Source: an uncultured Raoultella sp. (GTDB taxonomy: Bacteria; Pseudomonadota; Gammaproteobacteria; Enterobacterales; Enterobacteriaceae). Taken from it: DNA of 64,000 bases. Below, in pieces: positions 12,392 to 25,734 of the stretch (its first letter is position 1; each line of letters starts with the position of its first letter). Under the pieces are notes generated by a model. The model saw nothing but the letters and a program-made list of their open reading frames with translations, was not told where the DNA came from and ran no database searches. The stretch lies in assembly GCA_900759445.1 (NCBI GenBank), contig CAAEVH010000048.1, positions 1-64,000 of the forward strand. Direction: 5' to 3'. Made by a program: the position numbers and the translations under genes.

Positions 12392-13261
12392 ATGTCTGCC
12401 AAACATCCGGTGATTGCCGTCACGGGCTCCAGCGGCGCGGGAACCACGACCACCAGCCTCGCCTTTCGTAAAATTTTCGCACAGCTAAACCTGCGTGCCG
12501 CTGAGGTGGAAGGCGACAGCTTCCATCGCTATACCCGCCCGGAAATGGACATGGCGATCCGCAAAGCGCGCGATCAGGGGAAACACATCAGCTACTTCGG
12601 TCCGGAAGCCAACGACTTCGGTCTGTTGGAAAACACCTTCCTTGAGTACGGGCGTAACGGTAGCGGCCAGTCGCGCAAGTATTTGCATACCTATGATGAG
12701 GCGGTGCCGTGGAATCAGGTGCCGGGCACATTCACACCGTGGCAACCGCTACCGGAACCGACCGATGTCCTGTTTTATGAAGGGCTGCACGGCGGGGTTG
12801 TTACGCCGCAGTATAACGTCGCGCAGAATGTCGACCTGCTGGTCGGCGTGGTGCCTATCGTCAACCTGGAATGGATTCAGAAGCTCATCCGCGATACCAG
12901 TGAACGCGGCCACTCCCGTGAAGCGGTGATGGATTCCGTGGTCCGTTCAATGGAAGACTATATCAACTTCATCACGCCGCAGTTTTCGCGCACCCATATC
13001 AACTTCCAGCGCGTCCCCACTGTCGACACCTCCAACCCGTTTGCGGCGAAGGGCATTCCGTCATTGGATGAGAGCTTTGTGGTGATCCACTTTCGCAACC
13101 TGCAGGATATCGATTTCCCCTGGCTGCTGGCGATGCTGCAGGGGTCGTTTATCTCGCATATCAATACGCTGGTGGTGCCTGGCGGGAAAATGGGGCTGGC
13201 GATGGAGCTCATCATGACGCCGCTAGTCGAACGGCTGATGGAAGGGAAGAAAATCAGTTAA
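12392..13261 (+). CDS. prkB: Phosphoribulokinase-like protein PrkB
   Basis: A 289-residue P-loop protein related to phosphoribulokinase. The Walker A region is GSSGAGTTT (12-20), with Thr where most P-loops have Lys, as in the PRK family. DSFHR and later YEGLHGG are PRK-family elements. Since enterics lack RuBisCO, its true substrate is unknown. I start at ATG 12392 (MSAKHPVIAVTG) behind GGGAG; the upstream frame extension overlaps yheU and is not used. A strong terminator follows. Confidence 0.92.
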   Translation: MSAKHPVIAVTGSSGAGTTTTSLAFRKIFAQLNLRAAEVEGDSFHRYTRPEMDMAIRKARDQGKHISYFGPEANDFGLLENTFLEYGRNGSGQSRKYLHTYDEAVPWNQVPGTFTPWQPLPEPTDVLFYEGLHGGVVTPQYNVAQNVDLLVGVVPIVNLEWIQKLIRDTSERGHSREAVMDSVVRSMEDYINFITPQFSRTHINFQRVPTVDTSNPFAAKGIPSLDESFVVIHFRNLQDIDFPWLLAMLQGSFISHINTLVVPGGKMGLAMELIMTPLVERLMEGKKIS

Positions 13262-13268
13262 CCACGTT

Positions 13269-13305
13269 AAAAAACCCCGAGCGCCTGGCGCTAAGCGGGG
13301 TTTTC
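13269..13305. terminator. Bidirectional terminator between prkB and yhfA
   Basis: AAAACCCCG (13271-13279) pairs with CGGGGTTTT (13296-13304), with an inner GCGCCTGGCGC stem. A on the left and T on the right give U tails in both directions, serving the convergent genes prkB (+) and yhfA (-). Confidence 0.88.
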
Positions 13306-13322
13306 GTCCTTCACTCACGGCT

Positions 13323-13353
13323 CCCGGATAAGGCGTTTGCGCCGCTCTCCGGG
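13323..13353. repeat. REP-type palindromic element
   Basis: CCCGGA (13323-13328) pairs with TCCGGG (13348-13353); inside, GGCG (13332-13335) pairs with CGCC (13340-13343) around TTTG. The pattern CCGGATAAGGCGTTTGCGCC matches enterobacterial REP/BIME units. It is a single copy in the yhfA 3' flank, next to the terminator. Confidence 0.7.
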
Positions 13354-13361
13354 AAGACTGC

Positions 13362-13766
13362 TTAGCCTTCCACCACTTCATAGGTGTGGGTGATATTCAC
13401 CGCTTTTTGCAGCATCAGCGCCACCGAGCAGTATTTCTCCGCCGACAGATCCACCGCACGGGAAACGGCCGCCTCTTTCAGCTCCTTGCCGGTGACGATA
13501 AAATGCATGTTGATATGGGTAAACAGGCGCGGCGCCTCTTCCCGACGTTCAGACGTCAGCTTGACTTCACAGTTGGTCACGTTGTGACGACCTTTCTGCA
13601 AAATAGACACGACATCGATCGCGCTACATCCGCCCGCCGCCATCAGCACCATCTCCATTGGGCTTGGCGCTTTATCTCCGGAGTTGCCGTCCATCAGAAT
13701 CTGGTGACCTGACGCCGACTCTCCGATGAAGGTTAACCCTTCAACCCATTTCACACGAGCTTGCAT
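13362..13766 (-). CDS. yhfA: OsmC family protein YhfA
   Basis: A 134-residue OsmC/Ohr-fold protein. The conserved segment GGCSAIDVVSILQKGR carries the first family cysteine, and SAEKYCSVALMLQKA carries the second, so a thiol peroxidase-like site is possible; no substrate is established for YhfA. MQARVKWVEGLTFIGES starts it at the E. coli position. It is divergent from crp, whose long control region it faces. Confidence 0.93.
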   Translation of the reverse strand: MQARVKWVEGLTFIGESASGHQILMDGNSGDKAPSPMEMVLMAAGGCSAIDVVSILQKGRHNVTNCEVKLTSERREEAPRLFTHINMHFIVTGKELKEAAVSRAVDLSAEKYCSVALMLQKAVNITHTYEVVEG

Positions 13767-14071
13767 AAAATTTAACTCCGAGGTTGCAATTTTCCTGACA
13801 GATTACGCGTACATAACAATTCTCGCAACGGAAGGCGACCTGCATCATGCTGAAGCGAGACACCAGGAGACATGCGGCAAAAGCTATGCTAAAACAGTCG
13901 GGATGCTACAGTATTACATTGATGTACTGCATGTATGCAGAGGAGTTCACATTACAGGCTGAAGAAAACTCACCAGCCGTTTCCCAGGCATAGGGAAACA
14001 ATACGATTGCATGCCCGGATGCCGTGTAGTGTCGGCACCCGGAGATAGCTTATAACAGAGGATAACCGCGC
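13767..14071. promoter_or_regulatory. yhfA-crp divergent control region
   Basis: These 305 bp hold no gene. The stretch GGATGCTACAGTATTACATT (13900-13919), continuing GATGTACTGCATG, closely resembles the E. coli crp promoter region, where CRP autoregulates crp and drives a short divergent transcript. The crp message would have a leader of roughly 150 nt or more, ending in an AGAGGAT ribosome site. A separate CRP-like site is listed below. Confidence 0.65.
13933..13954 (+). promoter_or_regulatory. Candidate CRP site in the crp control region
   Basis: The 22-bp stretch ends in a perfect half site TTCACATTA; the left half, GTATGCA, is weak. The matching E. coli sequence is the downstream CRP site of crp autoregulation. 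Assignment rests on that positional likeness. Confidence 0.5.
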
Positions 14072-14704
14072 ATGGTGCTTGGCAAACCGCAAACAGACCC
14101 TACCCTCGAATGGTTCTTGTCTCATTGCCACATTCATAAGTACCCATCTAAAAGCACGCTGATCCACCAGGGTGAAAAAGCAGAAACGTTGTACTACATC
14201 GTCAAAGGCTCTGTGGCTGTGCTCATCAAGGATGAAGAAGGTAAAGAGATGATCCTCTCTTACCTCAACCAGGGCGATTTCATCGGTGAATTAGGCTTGT
14301 TTGAAGAAGGCCAGGAGCGTAGCGCCTGGGTACGTGCGAAAACCGCATGTGAAGTGGCCGAAATCTCCTACAAAAAATTCCGTCAGCTCATTCAGGTTAA
14401 CCCGGATATCCTGATGCGCCTGTCGTCGCAGATGGCTCGCCGTCTGCAGGTGACCTCAGAAAAAGTGGGTAACCTTGCCTTCCTCGACGTCACCGGGCGC
14501 ATCGCTCAGACGCTGTTGAACCTGGCAAAACAGCCGGATGCGATGACCCACCCTGATGGTATGCAAATTAAAATTACCCGTCAGGAAATTGGTCAGATCG
14601 TTGGCTGTTCCCGCGAAACCGTTGGCCGTATCCTGAAGATGCTGGAAGATCAGAACCTGATCTCCGCACACGGTAAAACTATCGTCGTATACGGTACGCG
14701 TTAA
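14072..14704 (+). CDS. crp: cAMP receptor protein (catabolite activator), Crp
   Basis: Crp is the global cAMP-responsive regulator of carbon use. The 210-residue protein is essentially identical to E. coli CRP: cyclic-nucleotide domain (about 1-130, with [18 protein letters not shown]), dimer helix and C-terminal helix-turn-helix ([20 protein letters not shown]). One visible change from E. coli is Ser for Ala near residue 119 (RLSSQMARR). CRP-like sites occur at several promoters in this window (ppiA/tsgA, pckA, gntT). A strong terminator follows the stop. Confidence 0.99.
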   Translation: MVLGKPQTDPTLEWFLSHCHIHKYPSKSTLIHQGEKAETLYYIVKGSVAVLIKDEEGKEMILSYLNQGDFIGELGLFEEGQERSAWVRAKTACEVAEISYKKFRQLIQVNPDILMRLSSQMARRLQVTSEKVGNLAFLDVTGRIAQTLLNLAKQPDAMTHPDGMQIKITRQEIGQIVGCSRETVGRILKMLEDQNLISAHGKTIVVYGTR

Positions 14705-14710
14705 GTCGAT

Positions 14711-14744
14711 AAAACGGCGTGTTGCTTGCGCAACACGCCGTTTT
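14711..14744 (+). terminator. Rho-independent terminator of crp
   Basis: AAAACGGCGTGTTG (14711-14724) pairs with CAACACGCCGTTTT (14731-14744) around a short loop, followed by TGTTTT. It lies 7 bp after the crp stop and only 13 bp before yhfK. Confidence 0.95.
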
Positions 14745-14756
14745 TGTTTTCCCTCT

Positions 14757-18072
<3,316 letters not shown>

Positions 18073-18134
18073 TCATTATTGTGATAATCTAATCATAAAA
18101 TATGCATAAAAAATCAGTCGATGGCAACTACAAA

Positions 18135-18698
18135 TCACCGATTGAGGAAGTTTGCCAGCAGCTGATGTCCCTGCTCGCTGAGAATACTCTCCGGGTGGAA
18201 CTGTACCCCTTCGAGATCCCACTCCCGATGGCGAATGGCCATAATCTCCCCGCTTTCGCTGCGGGCCGTCACCTCAAAACATTCGGGAAGCGTCGCGGGA
18301 TCAATCAGCAGAGAGTGGTAACGAGTGACGGTCAGCGGATTATTCAGCCCCTGAAAGACCCCCTGCCCGTTATGATGGATGGGGGAAGTCTTGCCGTGCA
18401 TCACTTTCGCCGCTCTCACGATAGTGGCCCCAAAGACCTGGGCGATAGCCTGATGGCCAAGACAAACGCCCAGCAGCGGAATCTGACCGGCATAACGGGC
18501 AATCACCGCCAGCGAAATGCCTGACTCATTTGGTGTACAGGGCCCGGGAGAGATCACGATTTTCTCCGGCAGCAACGCCGCTATCTCCTCAAGCGTCAGC
18601 TCATCATTACGCCTGACCAGCACTTCCGCCCCCAGTTCACAGAAGTACTGGTACAAGTTCCAGGTGAAAGAATCATAGTTGTCGATAAGCAGGATCAT
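18135..18698 (-). CDS. pabA: Aminodeoxychorismate synthase glutaminase subunit PabA
   Basis: PabA supplies ammonia from glutamine to PabB to make 4-amino-4-deoxychorismate for folate. The 187-residue class I glutamine amidotransferase has Cys79 in LLGVCLGHQ and the His/Glu pair in VQFHPESIL near 168-170, completing the triad. Length equals E. coli PabA. It lies 44 bp downstream of fic and 89 bp upstream of argD on the same strand, as in E. coli (fic-pabA-argD). Confidence 0.97.
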   Translation of the reverse strand: MILLIDNYDSFTWNLYQYFCELGAEVLVRRNDELTLEEIAALLPEKIVISPGPCTPNESGISLAVIARYAGQIPLLGVCLGHQAIAQVFGATIVRAAKVMHGKTSPIHHNGQGVFQGLNNPLTVTRYHSLLIDPATLPECFEVTARSESGEIMAIRHREWDLEGVQFHPESILSEQGHQLLANFLNR

Positions 18699-18742
18699 AG
18701 CGGCTCCGGAAAGAATAAAACCGGGCTATTCTACTCAGATTC

Positions 18743-19333
18743 TCACGCTTCGCTTACCACTTTGCGAAAGATCCGCTCAAGGGGTTCGGGATCGCCCATC
18801 GCCCCCAGCTGGTTAGCCTGGCTCCAGGTATCGGGGTCGATATCCCGCCAGTCGAGCACAAACCCGGCGTGAAGAGCCAACTGTTCAAAGAAAATCCGCT
18901 GAACCAGGCCGCTACCGACGCGAAACGGGTGCAGGACGTTGATTTCCCCGTAGTACCAGCTCAGACGCGTGACAAACGTCGCGCGGCTGATTCCGCTGAG
19001 ATAGTCCTCGTCCTCCAGCGCCCGCATCAGCGCATTGCCCTCTTTCTCAATCCACGCAAAATGACAGAAAGGGGTATCACCCTGATAGATATCGACTTCT
19101 CTGAATTGCCCCGCCCAGTCGAAGATATCCTGATACAGCTGATGATGAATGAAACAGAGGTAAGGTAGCCCGCGGCCACGCGGTCCCAGCGGCAGCGTCG
19201 CCGCACGCAGGGAGGTGATTTCCCAGGCAGTTTGCTCCAGCCGCTGCGCCTGACGAATGCCGAGACGGTTACGCATCACATTGAGCGCAGGGTAGAGGTA
19301 AGGGTCGCGATCGTCGCCATATTTACTGCTCAT
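18743..19333 (-). CDS. fic: Fic domain protein (toxin-like partner of YhfG)
   Basis: Fic proteins usually transfer AMP to target hydroxyls. The 196-residue product has the Fic fold, but the core motif reads [12 protein letters not shown] (135-146) rather than HPFxxGNGRxxR: the catalytic His135 is kept, while the acidic position, the Asn and the first Arg are replaced. E. coli Fic has the same degenerate core, so this is a family trait rather than recent decay. Gly55, changed in the E. coli fic-1 filamentation mutant, is wild type. I start at ATG 19333 (MSSKYGDD), inside the end of yhfG with an 11-bp overlap; a start at 19357 would lie deeper in yhfG. Confidence 0.92.
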   Translation of the reverse strand: MSSKYGDDRDPYLYPALNVMRNRLGIRQAQRLEQTAWEITSLRAATLPLGPRGRGLPYLCFIHHQLYQDIFDWAGQFREVDIYQGDTPFCHFAWIEKEGNALMRALEDEDYLSGISRATFVTRLSWYYGEINVLHPFRVGSGLVQRIFFEQLALHAGFVLDWRDIDPDTWSQANQLGAMGDPEPLERIFRKVVSEA

Positions 19334-19490
19334 GACGCCTCCTGATCTCGGCGACACGCGCCAGCGCTTGTTCGGCAGTCAGCGTCACCAGCGGGATCGC
19401 TGCGCCCTCAAGGCGACGGCTGGCCTGAAAATTCACATTGCGGGTCTGTTCCCAGAGTTGGGATTTTTGCTTATCGGTGAGTGAACGCAT
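19323..19490 (-). CDS. yhfG: Fic antitoxin YhfG (55 codons)
   Basis: This short gene encodes 55 residues beginning [17 protein letters not shown] and ending EIRRRHEQ. It matches E. coli YhfG in size and place. The segment SRRLEG (24-29) fits the Fic-inhibitory motif [S/T]xxxE[G/N], whose glutamate blocks correct ATP binding in the Fic pocket. GAGGCG before the ATG is a possible ribosome site. Its 3' end overlaps the fic start by 11 bp, so antitoxin is made first and translation of fic is coupled to it. Confidence 0.88.
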   Translation of the reverse strand: MRSLTDKQKSQLWEQTRNVNFQASRRLEGAAIPLVTLTAEQALARVAEIRRRHEQ

Positions 19491-19561
19491 GGTCGCCTCC
19501 CTTATCGTCCCCTGTTTGCCACAAGTATAAGCAGCAATTTCGGGTTACGCAGAGAGGCCGA

Positions 19562-19589
19562 TGTGGCGCGGGCGATGTTACCCGCGCAC
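19562..19589 (-). other. GC-rich hairpin downstream of ppiA
   Basis: GCGCGGG pairs with CCCGCGC around an eight-base loop, just past the ppiA stop. No T run follows on either side, so it may pause or stabilise the transcript rather than terminate it; ppiA and yhfG-fic could be partly co-transcribed. Confidence 0.45.
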
Positions 19590-19597
19590 AGAAAGGC

Positions 19598-20176
<579 letters not shown>

Positions 20177-20307
20177 TTAACGGAGCAGAATAAAAAGCAA
20201 GTGCTTTGATTCTAAAGAGCCTTTGCATCCTGGGCCAGCCTTTTACCTAATTTTACGTAGCTGAAACAGTTGTTACGACGCACGCCTTGACCAGCGCGAT
20301 CAATAAA

Positions 20308-20323
20308 AGCGATCTAAATCACA
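20308..20323. promoter_or_regulatory. Candidate CRP site between ppiA and tsgA
   Basis: AGCGATCTAAATCACA has a perfect right half site (TCACA) and a partial left half (AGCGA for TGTGA) with the correct six-base spacing. E. coli ppiA is CRP-regulated. The rest of the 20168-20443 gap shows AT-rich promoter-like sequence only. Confidence 0.45.
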
Positions 20324-20443
20324 CTAATCTATGCAAAAAGCATTTCATTGCATAATAAACGTTTGCTTACATCACTCGAATGAATAAAATCTGTCCGCCC
20401 TGGCGCAGTCAATGCGCTTTACATTTCTATTCACAGGCCAGTC

Positions 20444-21628
20444 ATGACTAACAGCAATCGTATCAAGCTCACATGGATCAGCTTCTTTTCCTACGCCCTC
20501 ACCGGCGCGCTGGTGATCGTCACCGGAATGGTGATGGGAAATATCGCCGATTATTTCCATTTGCCCGTCTCCAGCATGAGCAACACCTTTACTTTCCTCA
20601 ACGCCGGTATCCTGATCTCTATCTTCCTGAACGCCTGGCTGATGGAAATTGTGCCGCTGAAAACCCAGCTGCGTTTTGGCTTCATTCTGATGGTGCTGGC
20701 CGTTGCCGGGCTGATGTTTAGCCACAGCCTGGCTCTGTTCTCCGCGTCCATGTTCGTTCTGGGACTGGTCAGCGGGATCACCATGTCGATCGGGACCTTC
20801 CTAATCACCCACATGTATGAAGGCCGCCAGCGTGGCGCGCGTCTGCTGTTTACCGACTCCTTCTTCAGCATGGCGGGGATGATCTTCCCGATGGTCGCCG
20901 CATTCCTGTTGGCCCGCAGCATTGAGTGGTACTGGGTTTATGCCTGCATTGGTCTGGTCTACGTTGCCATCTTTATTCTGACCTTCGGCTGTGAGTTCCC
21001 GGTTCTTGGCAAAAAAGGGCAGCAGGACAACCAGCCGGTCGTGAAAGAAAAATGGGGCATCGGCGTGCTGTTCCTCGCCATTGCGGCGCTGTGCTACATC
21101 CTCGGTCAGCTGGGCTTTATCTCCTGGGTACCGGAGTATGCCAAGACCCTGGGCATGAGCCTGGCCGATGGCGGTAAGCTGGTGAGTGATTTCTGGATGT
21201 CGTACATGATTGGCATGTGGTCGTTCAGCTTCATCCTGCGCTTCTTCGACCTGCAGCGGATCCTGACCGTCCTGGCTGGTCTCGCCACCGTGCTGATGTA
21301 CCTGTTCATCAACGGTTCACCGGAGCATATGCCGTGGTTTATTCTGACCCTCGGATTCTTCTCCAGCGCGATTTACACCTCGCTTATTACGCTGGGTTCG
21401 CTACAAACCAAAGTCGCGTCGCCGAAACTGGTGAACTTTGTACTGACCTGCGGCACCATCGGCACAATGCTGACCTTCGTGGTGACCGGTCCGATTGTGG
21501 CTGCCAGCGGCCCGCTGGCAGCGCTGCACACCGCTAACGGCCTCTACGCCGTCGTCTTTGTGATGTGCTTAATCCTTGGCTTCGTCTCCCGCCACCGCCA
21601 GCACAATGCGGCGGCGGCCTCCCACTAA
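20444..21628 (+). CDS. tsgA: MFS transporter TsgA
   Basis: A 394-residue major facilitator superfamily protein with about twelve hydrophobic helices and no signal peptide. In Salmonella, tsgA was named from suppression of growth defects linked to high potassium and from selenite response; the transported substrate is not known. Sequence and size match E. coli TsgA (393). Its stop overlaps the codA stop by 4 bp in a tail-to-tail arrangement with no terminator. Confidence 0.94.
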   Translation: MTNSNRIKLTWISFFSYALTGALVIVTGMVMGNIADYFHLPVSSMSNTFTFLNAGILISIFLNAWLMEIVPLKTQLRFGFILMVLAVAGLMFSHSLALFSASMFVLGLVSGITMSIGTFLITHMYEGRQRGARLLFTDSFFSMAGMIFPMVAAFLLARSIEWYWVYACIGLVYVAIFILTFGCEFPVLGKKGQQDNQPVVKEKWGIGVLFLAIAALCYILGQLGFISWVPEYAKTLGMSLADGGKLVSDFWMSYMIGMWSFSFILRFFDLQRILTVLAGLATVLMYLFINGSPEHMPWFILTLGFFSSAIYTSLITLGSLQTKVASPKLVNFVLTCGTIGTMLTFVVTGPIVAASGPLAALHTANGLYAVVFVMCLILGFVSRHRQHNAAAASH

Positions 21629-22950
21629 GCCTTTGTTGGCCCCTTTGCGTCAGTGAAGGGGCTGTTTCGGCTAAAGAACAGCTCCTCTCCTCCTCTGTCG
21701 GTCTGGATCCAGGTCTGTGCCAGTTGCGTTGTGGCAATTACCCGTCCCTGACGAATAGACCAGCGAACCGGCACCTGGCAGCGAACCGCTTCAAAACCAT
21801 TCTCCGCCGGTAGAATAACCAGATTTGCGGGATAGCCCGGCACAATGCCGTAATCGTGCAGGCCAAAGGTGCGGGCGCTGTTGTCGGTAATCAGCTTCAG
21901 CCCATCGTTAATCTGCTGATAGCCCATCAGCTGACAGACATGCAACCCCATATGCAGCACCTGCAGCATATTGCCAGTACCGAGCGGGTACCACGGGTCG
22001 AAAACATCATCGTGACCGAAACAGACATTAATGCCCGCCGCCATCAGCTCCTTCACCCGGGTGATGCCACGGCGCTTTGGATAATCGTCAAAACGCCCCT
22101 GAAGATGAATATTCACCAGCGGGTTAGCGACAAAGTTGATTCCCGAGAGCTTCAGTAACCGAAACAACCGCGAAGTATAGGCGCCGTTATAGGAGTGCAT
22201 CGCGGTGGTATGGCTGGCCGTAACCCGTGGGCCAATCCCCTCTTTCAACGCCAGAGCCGCCACCGTTTCGACAAACCGCGACTGCTCGTCGTCAATCTCA
22301 TCGCAGTGAATATCCAGCGGACGCTGATACTGCTGCGCCAGACGGAACGCGATATGCAGCGATTCCACGCCATACTCGCGAGTAAACTCAAAGTGCGGAA
22401 TGGCGCCGACCACATCGGCCCCGAGTCGCAGGGCCTCCTCCAGCAAGGCCTCACCATTGGGGTAGGATAAGATCCCCTCCTGGGGGAAGGCGACTATCTG
22501 CAAATCTACCCATGGCGCTACCTCCTGTTTCACCTCCAGCATCGCCTTTAATGCCGTCAACGTCGGGTCAGACACGTCAACGTGCGTCCGGACAAACTGA
22601 ATCCCGTTGCCGATTTGCCATTTCAGCGTCTTCCACGCCCGGGCCTTCACATCTTCGTGACTCAACAGCGCCTTACGTTCTGCCCAGCGCTCAATCCCCT
22701 CGAACAGCGTCCCGGACTGGTTCCAGTTTGGCTCGCCGGCAGTTTGGGTGGTATCGAGATGAATATGCGGTTCAATAAATGGCGGAATCGCGAGCCCGCC
22801 GCGGGCGTTGAGCACTTCATAACTTTCGCTGCGCGCATCGCCCATCGGGGTGATATCACCAAAACAGCCTTTATCTATCGCGATCTGCCACAGCCCTTCG
22901 CGGTCAGGCAAACGTACGTTCTCAATCAACCAAAGCGGAACTGCTGTCAT
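21625..22950 (-). CDS. codA: Cytosine deaminase
   Basis: CodA deaminates cytosine to uracil and ammonia (and 5-fluorocytosine to 5-fluorouracil). The 441 residues are very close to E. coli CodA: metal ligands in EPHIHLD, the [10 protein letters not shown] segment with the catalytic Glu, [13 protein letters not shown] and [11 protein letters not shown] start at ATG 22950 (MTAVPLWL) with GGGAG upstream; the frame stays open to 23058, but the extra 36 residues are not conserved in the family. No codB permease is adjacent, unlike the E. coli codBA operon, and this locus has no codA in E. coli. Confidence 0.93.
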   Translation of the reverse strand: MTAVPLWLIENVRLPDREGLWQIAIDKGCFGDITPMGDARSESYEVLNARGGLAIPPFIEPHIHLDTTQTAGEPNWNQSGTLFEGIERWAERKALLSHEDVKARAWKTLKWQIGNGIQFVRTHVDVSDPTLTALKAMLEVKQEVAPWVDLQIVAFPQEGILSYPNGEALLEEALRLGADVVGAIPHFEFTREYGVESLHIAFRLAQQYQRPLDIHCDEIDDEQSRFVETVAALALKEGIGPRVTASHTTAMHSYNGAYTSRLFRLLKLSGINFVANPLVNIHLQGRFDDYPKRRGITRVKELMAAGINVCFGHDDVFDPWYPLGTGNMLQVLHMGLHVCQLMGYQQINDGLKLITDNSARTFGLHDYGIVPGYPANLVILPAENGFEAVRCQVPVRWSIRQGRVIATTQLAQTWIQTDRGGEELFFSRNSPFTDAKGPTKA

Positions 22951-23089
22951 CTTGATGACTCCCGTGAATATTGCCGTTTTTTCGCCCAACCCATGAACGT
23001 TCCCCCGCATCCATTTTGTACACAAAAGCAACAGCGAGGAAAAGCCTGAGTTTTCCATAACTTATAAAAATCCAGGAAAATCATAAGCA

Positions 23090-23105
23090 TACCCATTAAG
23101 TGGTA
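23090..23105 (+). promoter_or_regulatory. NarL/NarP 7-2-7 site of the nirB promoter
   Basis: TACCCAT-TA-AGTGGTA is an inverted pair of heptamers both matching TACYNMT, the strict NarL/NarP arrangement. Its centre is 28 bp upstream of the FNR box centre, the same distance as in E. coli nirB (-69.5 versus -41.5). Confidence 0.92.
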
Positions 23106-23118
23106 GGCGCGGGCGTTC

Positions 23119-23132
23119 TTGATTTGTATCAA
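23119..23132 (+). promoter_or_regulatory. FNR box of the nirB promoter
   Basis: TTGATTTGTATCAA is a perfect match to TTGATnnnnATCAA. If centred at -41.5, transcription starts near 23167, leaving a leader of about 24 nt before nirB. It implies anaerobic activation by FNR with nitrate/nitrite input from NarL/NarP. Confidence 0.95.
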
Positions 23133-23190
23133 TAAGTGTCCTGGCTGAATCGTTAAGGTAGGCGGTAATAGAAAAGAAATCGAGGCAAAA

Positions 23191-25734
23191 ATGAGCAAAG
23201 TCAGAATCGCTATTATCGGTAACGGCATGGTTGGCCATCGCTTTATCGAAGAGCTTCTTGATAAGGCGCCTGCCGGACAGTTCGACATTACCGTGTTCTG
23301 TGAAGAACCCCGTATCGCTTACGACCGCGTCCACCTGTCGTCTTACTTCTCCCATCACACCGCCGAAGAGCTCTCGCTGGTCCGTGAAGGTTTTTACGAG
23401 AAACATGGCGTTAAAGTCCTGATCGGTGAACGCGCTATTACCATTAACCGCCAGGAGAAAGTGATTCACTCCAGCGCGGGACGCACCGTATTTTACGACA
23501 AGCTGGTGATGGCGACGGGCTCCTATCCGTGGATCCCGCCAATCAAAGGCGCGGACACTCAGGACTGCTTTGTGTACCGCACCATTGAAGATCTGAACGC
23601 GATTGAATCCTGCGCGCGTCGCAGCAAACGCGGCGCCGTAGTCGGCGGCGGCCTGCTGGGCCTCGAAGCTGCCGGCGCGCTGAAGAACCTCGGCGTGGAA
23701 ACCCACGTCATCGAATTTGCGCCCATGCTGATGGCCGAACAGCTGGATAATATGGGTGGCGAGCAGCTCAAGCGTAAAATCGAAAGTATGGGCGTGAAGG
23801 TCCATACCAGCAAAAACACCAAAGAGATTGTCCAGCAGGGCAGCGAGGCCAGAAAAACCATGCAGTTCGCCGATGGCAGCGAGCTGCAGGTCGATTTTAT
23901 CGTCTTCTCCACCGGTATTCGTCCACGCGACAAGCTGGCGACCCAGTGCGGTCTGGCCGTGGCGCAGCGCGGCGGTATCGTGGTCAATGACACCTGCCAG
24001 ACTTCCGATCCGGATATCTATGCTATCGGCGAATGCGCCAGCTGGAACAACCGCGTCTACGGTCTGGTGGCGCCGGGTTATAAAATGGCCCAGGTGACCG
24101 TCGACCATCTCCTCGGCAACGACAACCGCTTCATCGGGGCCGATCTCAGCGCCAAACTGAAGCTGCTTGGCGTTGACGTGGGCGGCATCGGCGATGCGCA
24201 TGGCCGCACGCCTGGCGCCCGCAGCTACGTCTATCTTGATGAAAGCAAAGAAGTCTACAAACGACTGATCGTCAGCGAAGACAATAAAACTCTGCTTGGC
24301 GCGGTGCTGGTCGGTGACACCAGCGATTACGGCAATCTGCTGCAGCTGGTGCTCAACGGCATTGAACTACCGGAAAACCCGGACTCGCTGATTCTGCCGG
24401 CACACGCAGGCAGCGGTAAGCCGTCAATCGGCGTCGATAAACTGCCGGACAGCGCGCAAATCTGTTCCTGCTTCGACGTGACCAAAGGGATGCTGATTTC
24501 CGCCATCAACAAAGGCTGCCATACCGTCGCCGCGCTGAAAGCAGAAACCAAAGCCGGTACCGGCTGCGGCGGCTGTATTCCGCTGGTGACCCAGGTGCTG
24601 AACGCGGAGCTGGCGAAACAGGGGATCGAAGTGAACCACAATCTGTGCGAACACTTTGCCTACTCCCGCCAGGAGCTGTTCCACCTGATTCGCGTAGAAG
24701 GGATTAAAACCTTCGAAGAGCTGCTGGCGAAACACGGAAAAGGCTACGGCTGCGAAGTGTGTAAACCGACCGTTGGCTCGCTGTTGGCCTCCTGCTGGAA
24801 TGAGTACATTCTCAAGCCTCAGCATACGCCGCTGCAGGACACGAACGATAATTTCCTCGCCAACATCCAGAAAGACGGGACCTATTCGGTTATCCCGCGC
24901 TCCGCCGGCGGCGAAATTACGCCGGAAGGCCTGGTGGCCGTAGGGCGCATCGCGCGCGAATATAACCTCTACACTAAAATCACCGGTTCACAGCGTATCG
25001 GCCTGTTCGGCGCACAAAAAGACGACCTGCCGGAAATCTGGCGTCAGCTGATTGAAGCGGGCTTCGAAACCGGCCACGCGTATGCCAAAGCGCTGCGTAT
25101 GGCGAAAACCTGCGTCGGCAGCACCTGGTGCCGCTACGGCGTCGGCGACAGCGTGGGCTTCGGCGTCGAGCTGGAAAACCGCTACAAAGGCATCCGTACG
25201 CCGCACAAAATGAAGTTTGGCGTCTCCGGCTGCACCCGTGAATGTGCGGAAGCGCAGGGGAAAGACGTCGGCATTATCGCTACCGAGAAAGGCTGGAACC
25301 TGTACGTCTGCGGGAACGGCGGGATGAAGCCGCGCCACGCCGACCTGCTGGCCGCCGATCTCGATCGCGAAACGCTGCTCAGCTATCTCGATCGCTTTAT
25401 GATGTTCTATATCCGTACCGCCGATAAGCTGACGCGTACCGCGCCGTGGTTAGACAACATGGAAGGCGGCATCGACTACCTGCGTAGCGTCATTATCGAC
25501 GACAAGCTGGGCCTGAACGCCCACCTGGAAGAAGAGCTGGCGCGTCTGCGTGCCGCTGTCGCCTGCGAGTGGACCGAGACGGTCAACAATCCGGCGGCAC
25601 AAACCCGCTTCAAACATTTTATCAACAGCAACCAGCGCGACCCGAATGTACAGGTCGTACCGGAACGCGAGCAGCACCGTCCGGCAACGCCGTATGAGCG
25701 TATCCCGGTCACTCTGGTGGAGGAGAACGCATGA
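23191..25734 (+). CDS. nirB: NADH-dependent nitrite reductase large subunit
   Basis: NirB reduces nitrite to ammonia with NADH in the cytoplasm. The 847 residues (E. coli length) comprise an FAD/NAD-binding region (about 1-300, with IIGNGMVGHRF), a BFD-like [2Fe-2S] segment with paired cysteines (CSCFD near 427, GCGGC near 460), and the sulfite/nitrite reductase domains carrying the siroheme-[4Fe-4S] ligands CVGSTWC and GCTREC, then CGNGG. The promoter has FNR and NarL/NarP sites. nirD overlaps by 4 bp and cysG, which makes the siroheme, lies just beyond. Confidence 0.98.
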   Translation: MSKVRIAIIGNGMVGHRFIEELLDKAPAGQFDITVFCEEPRIAYDRVHLSSYFSHHTAEELSLVREGFYEKHGVKVLIGERAITINRQEKVIHSSAGRTVFYDKLVMATGSYPWIPPIKGADTQDCFVYRTIEDLNAIESCARRSKRGAVVGGGLLGLEAAGALKNLGVETHVIEFAPMLMAEQLDNMGGEQLKRKIESMGVKVHTSKNTKEIVQQGSEARKTMQFADGSELQVDFIVFSTGIRPRDKLATQCGLAVAQRGGIVVNDTCQTSDPDIYAIGECASWNNRVYGLVAPGYKMAQVTVDHLLGNDNRFIGADLSAKLKLLGVDVGGIGDAHGRTPGARSYVYLDESKEVYKRLIVSEDNKTLLGAVLVGDTSDYGNLLQLVLNGIELPENPDSLILPAHAGSGKPSIGVDKLPDSAQICSCFDVTKGMLISAINKGCHTVAALKAETKAGTGCGGCIPLVTQVLNAELAKQGIEVNHNLCEHFAYSRQELFHLIRVEGIKTFEELLAKHGKGYGCEVCKPTVGSLLASCWNEYILKPQHTPLQDTNDNFLANIQKDGTYSVIPRSAGGEITPEGLVAVGRIAREYNLYTKITGSQRIGLFGAQKDDLPEIWRQLIEAGFETGHAYAKALRMAKTCVGSTWCRYGVGDSVGFGVELENRYKGIRTPHKMKFGVSGCTRECAEAQGKDVGIIATEKGWNLYVCGNGGMKPRHADLLAADLDRETLLSYLDRFMMFYIRTADKLTRTAPWLDNMEGGIDYLRSVIIDDKLGLNAHLEEELARLRAAVACEWTETVNNPAAQTRFKHFINSNQRDPNVQVVPEREQHRPATPYERIPVTLVEENA

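Noticed and set aside
22951..23058. 36-codon N-terminal extension of codA
   Set aside because: The extra residues are not conserved in CodA and the ATG at 22950 has its own GGGAG.
23062..24201. 379-codon open frame antisense to nirB
   Set aside because: It lies wholly within or beside the strongly conserved nirB gene, has no ribosome site and no family resemblance; it is a by-product of GC-rich codon use.
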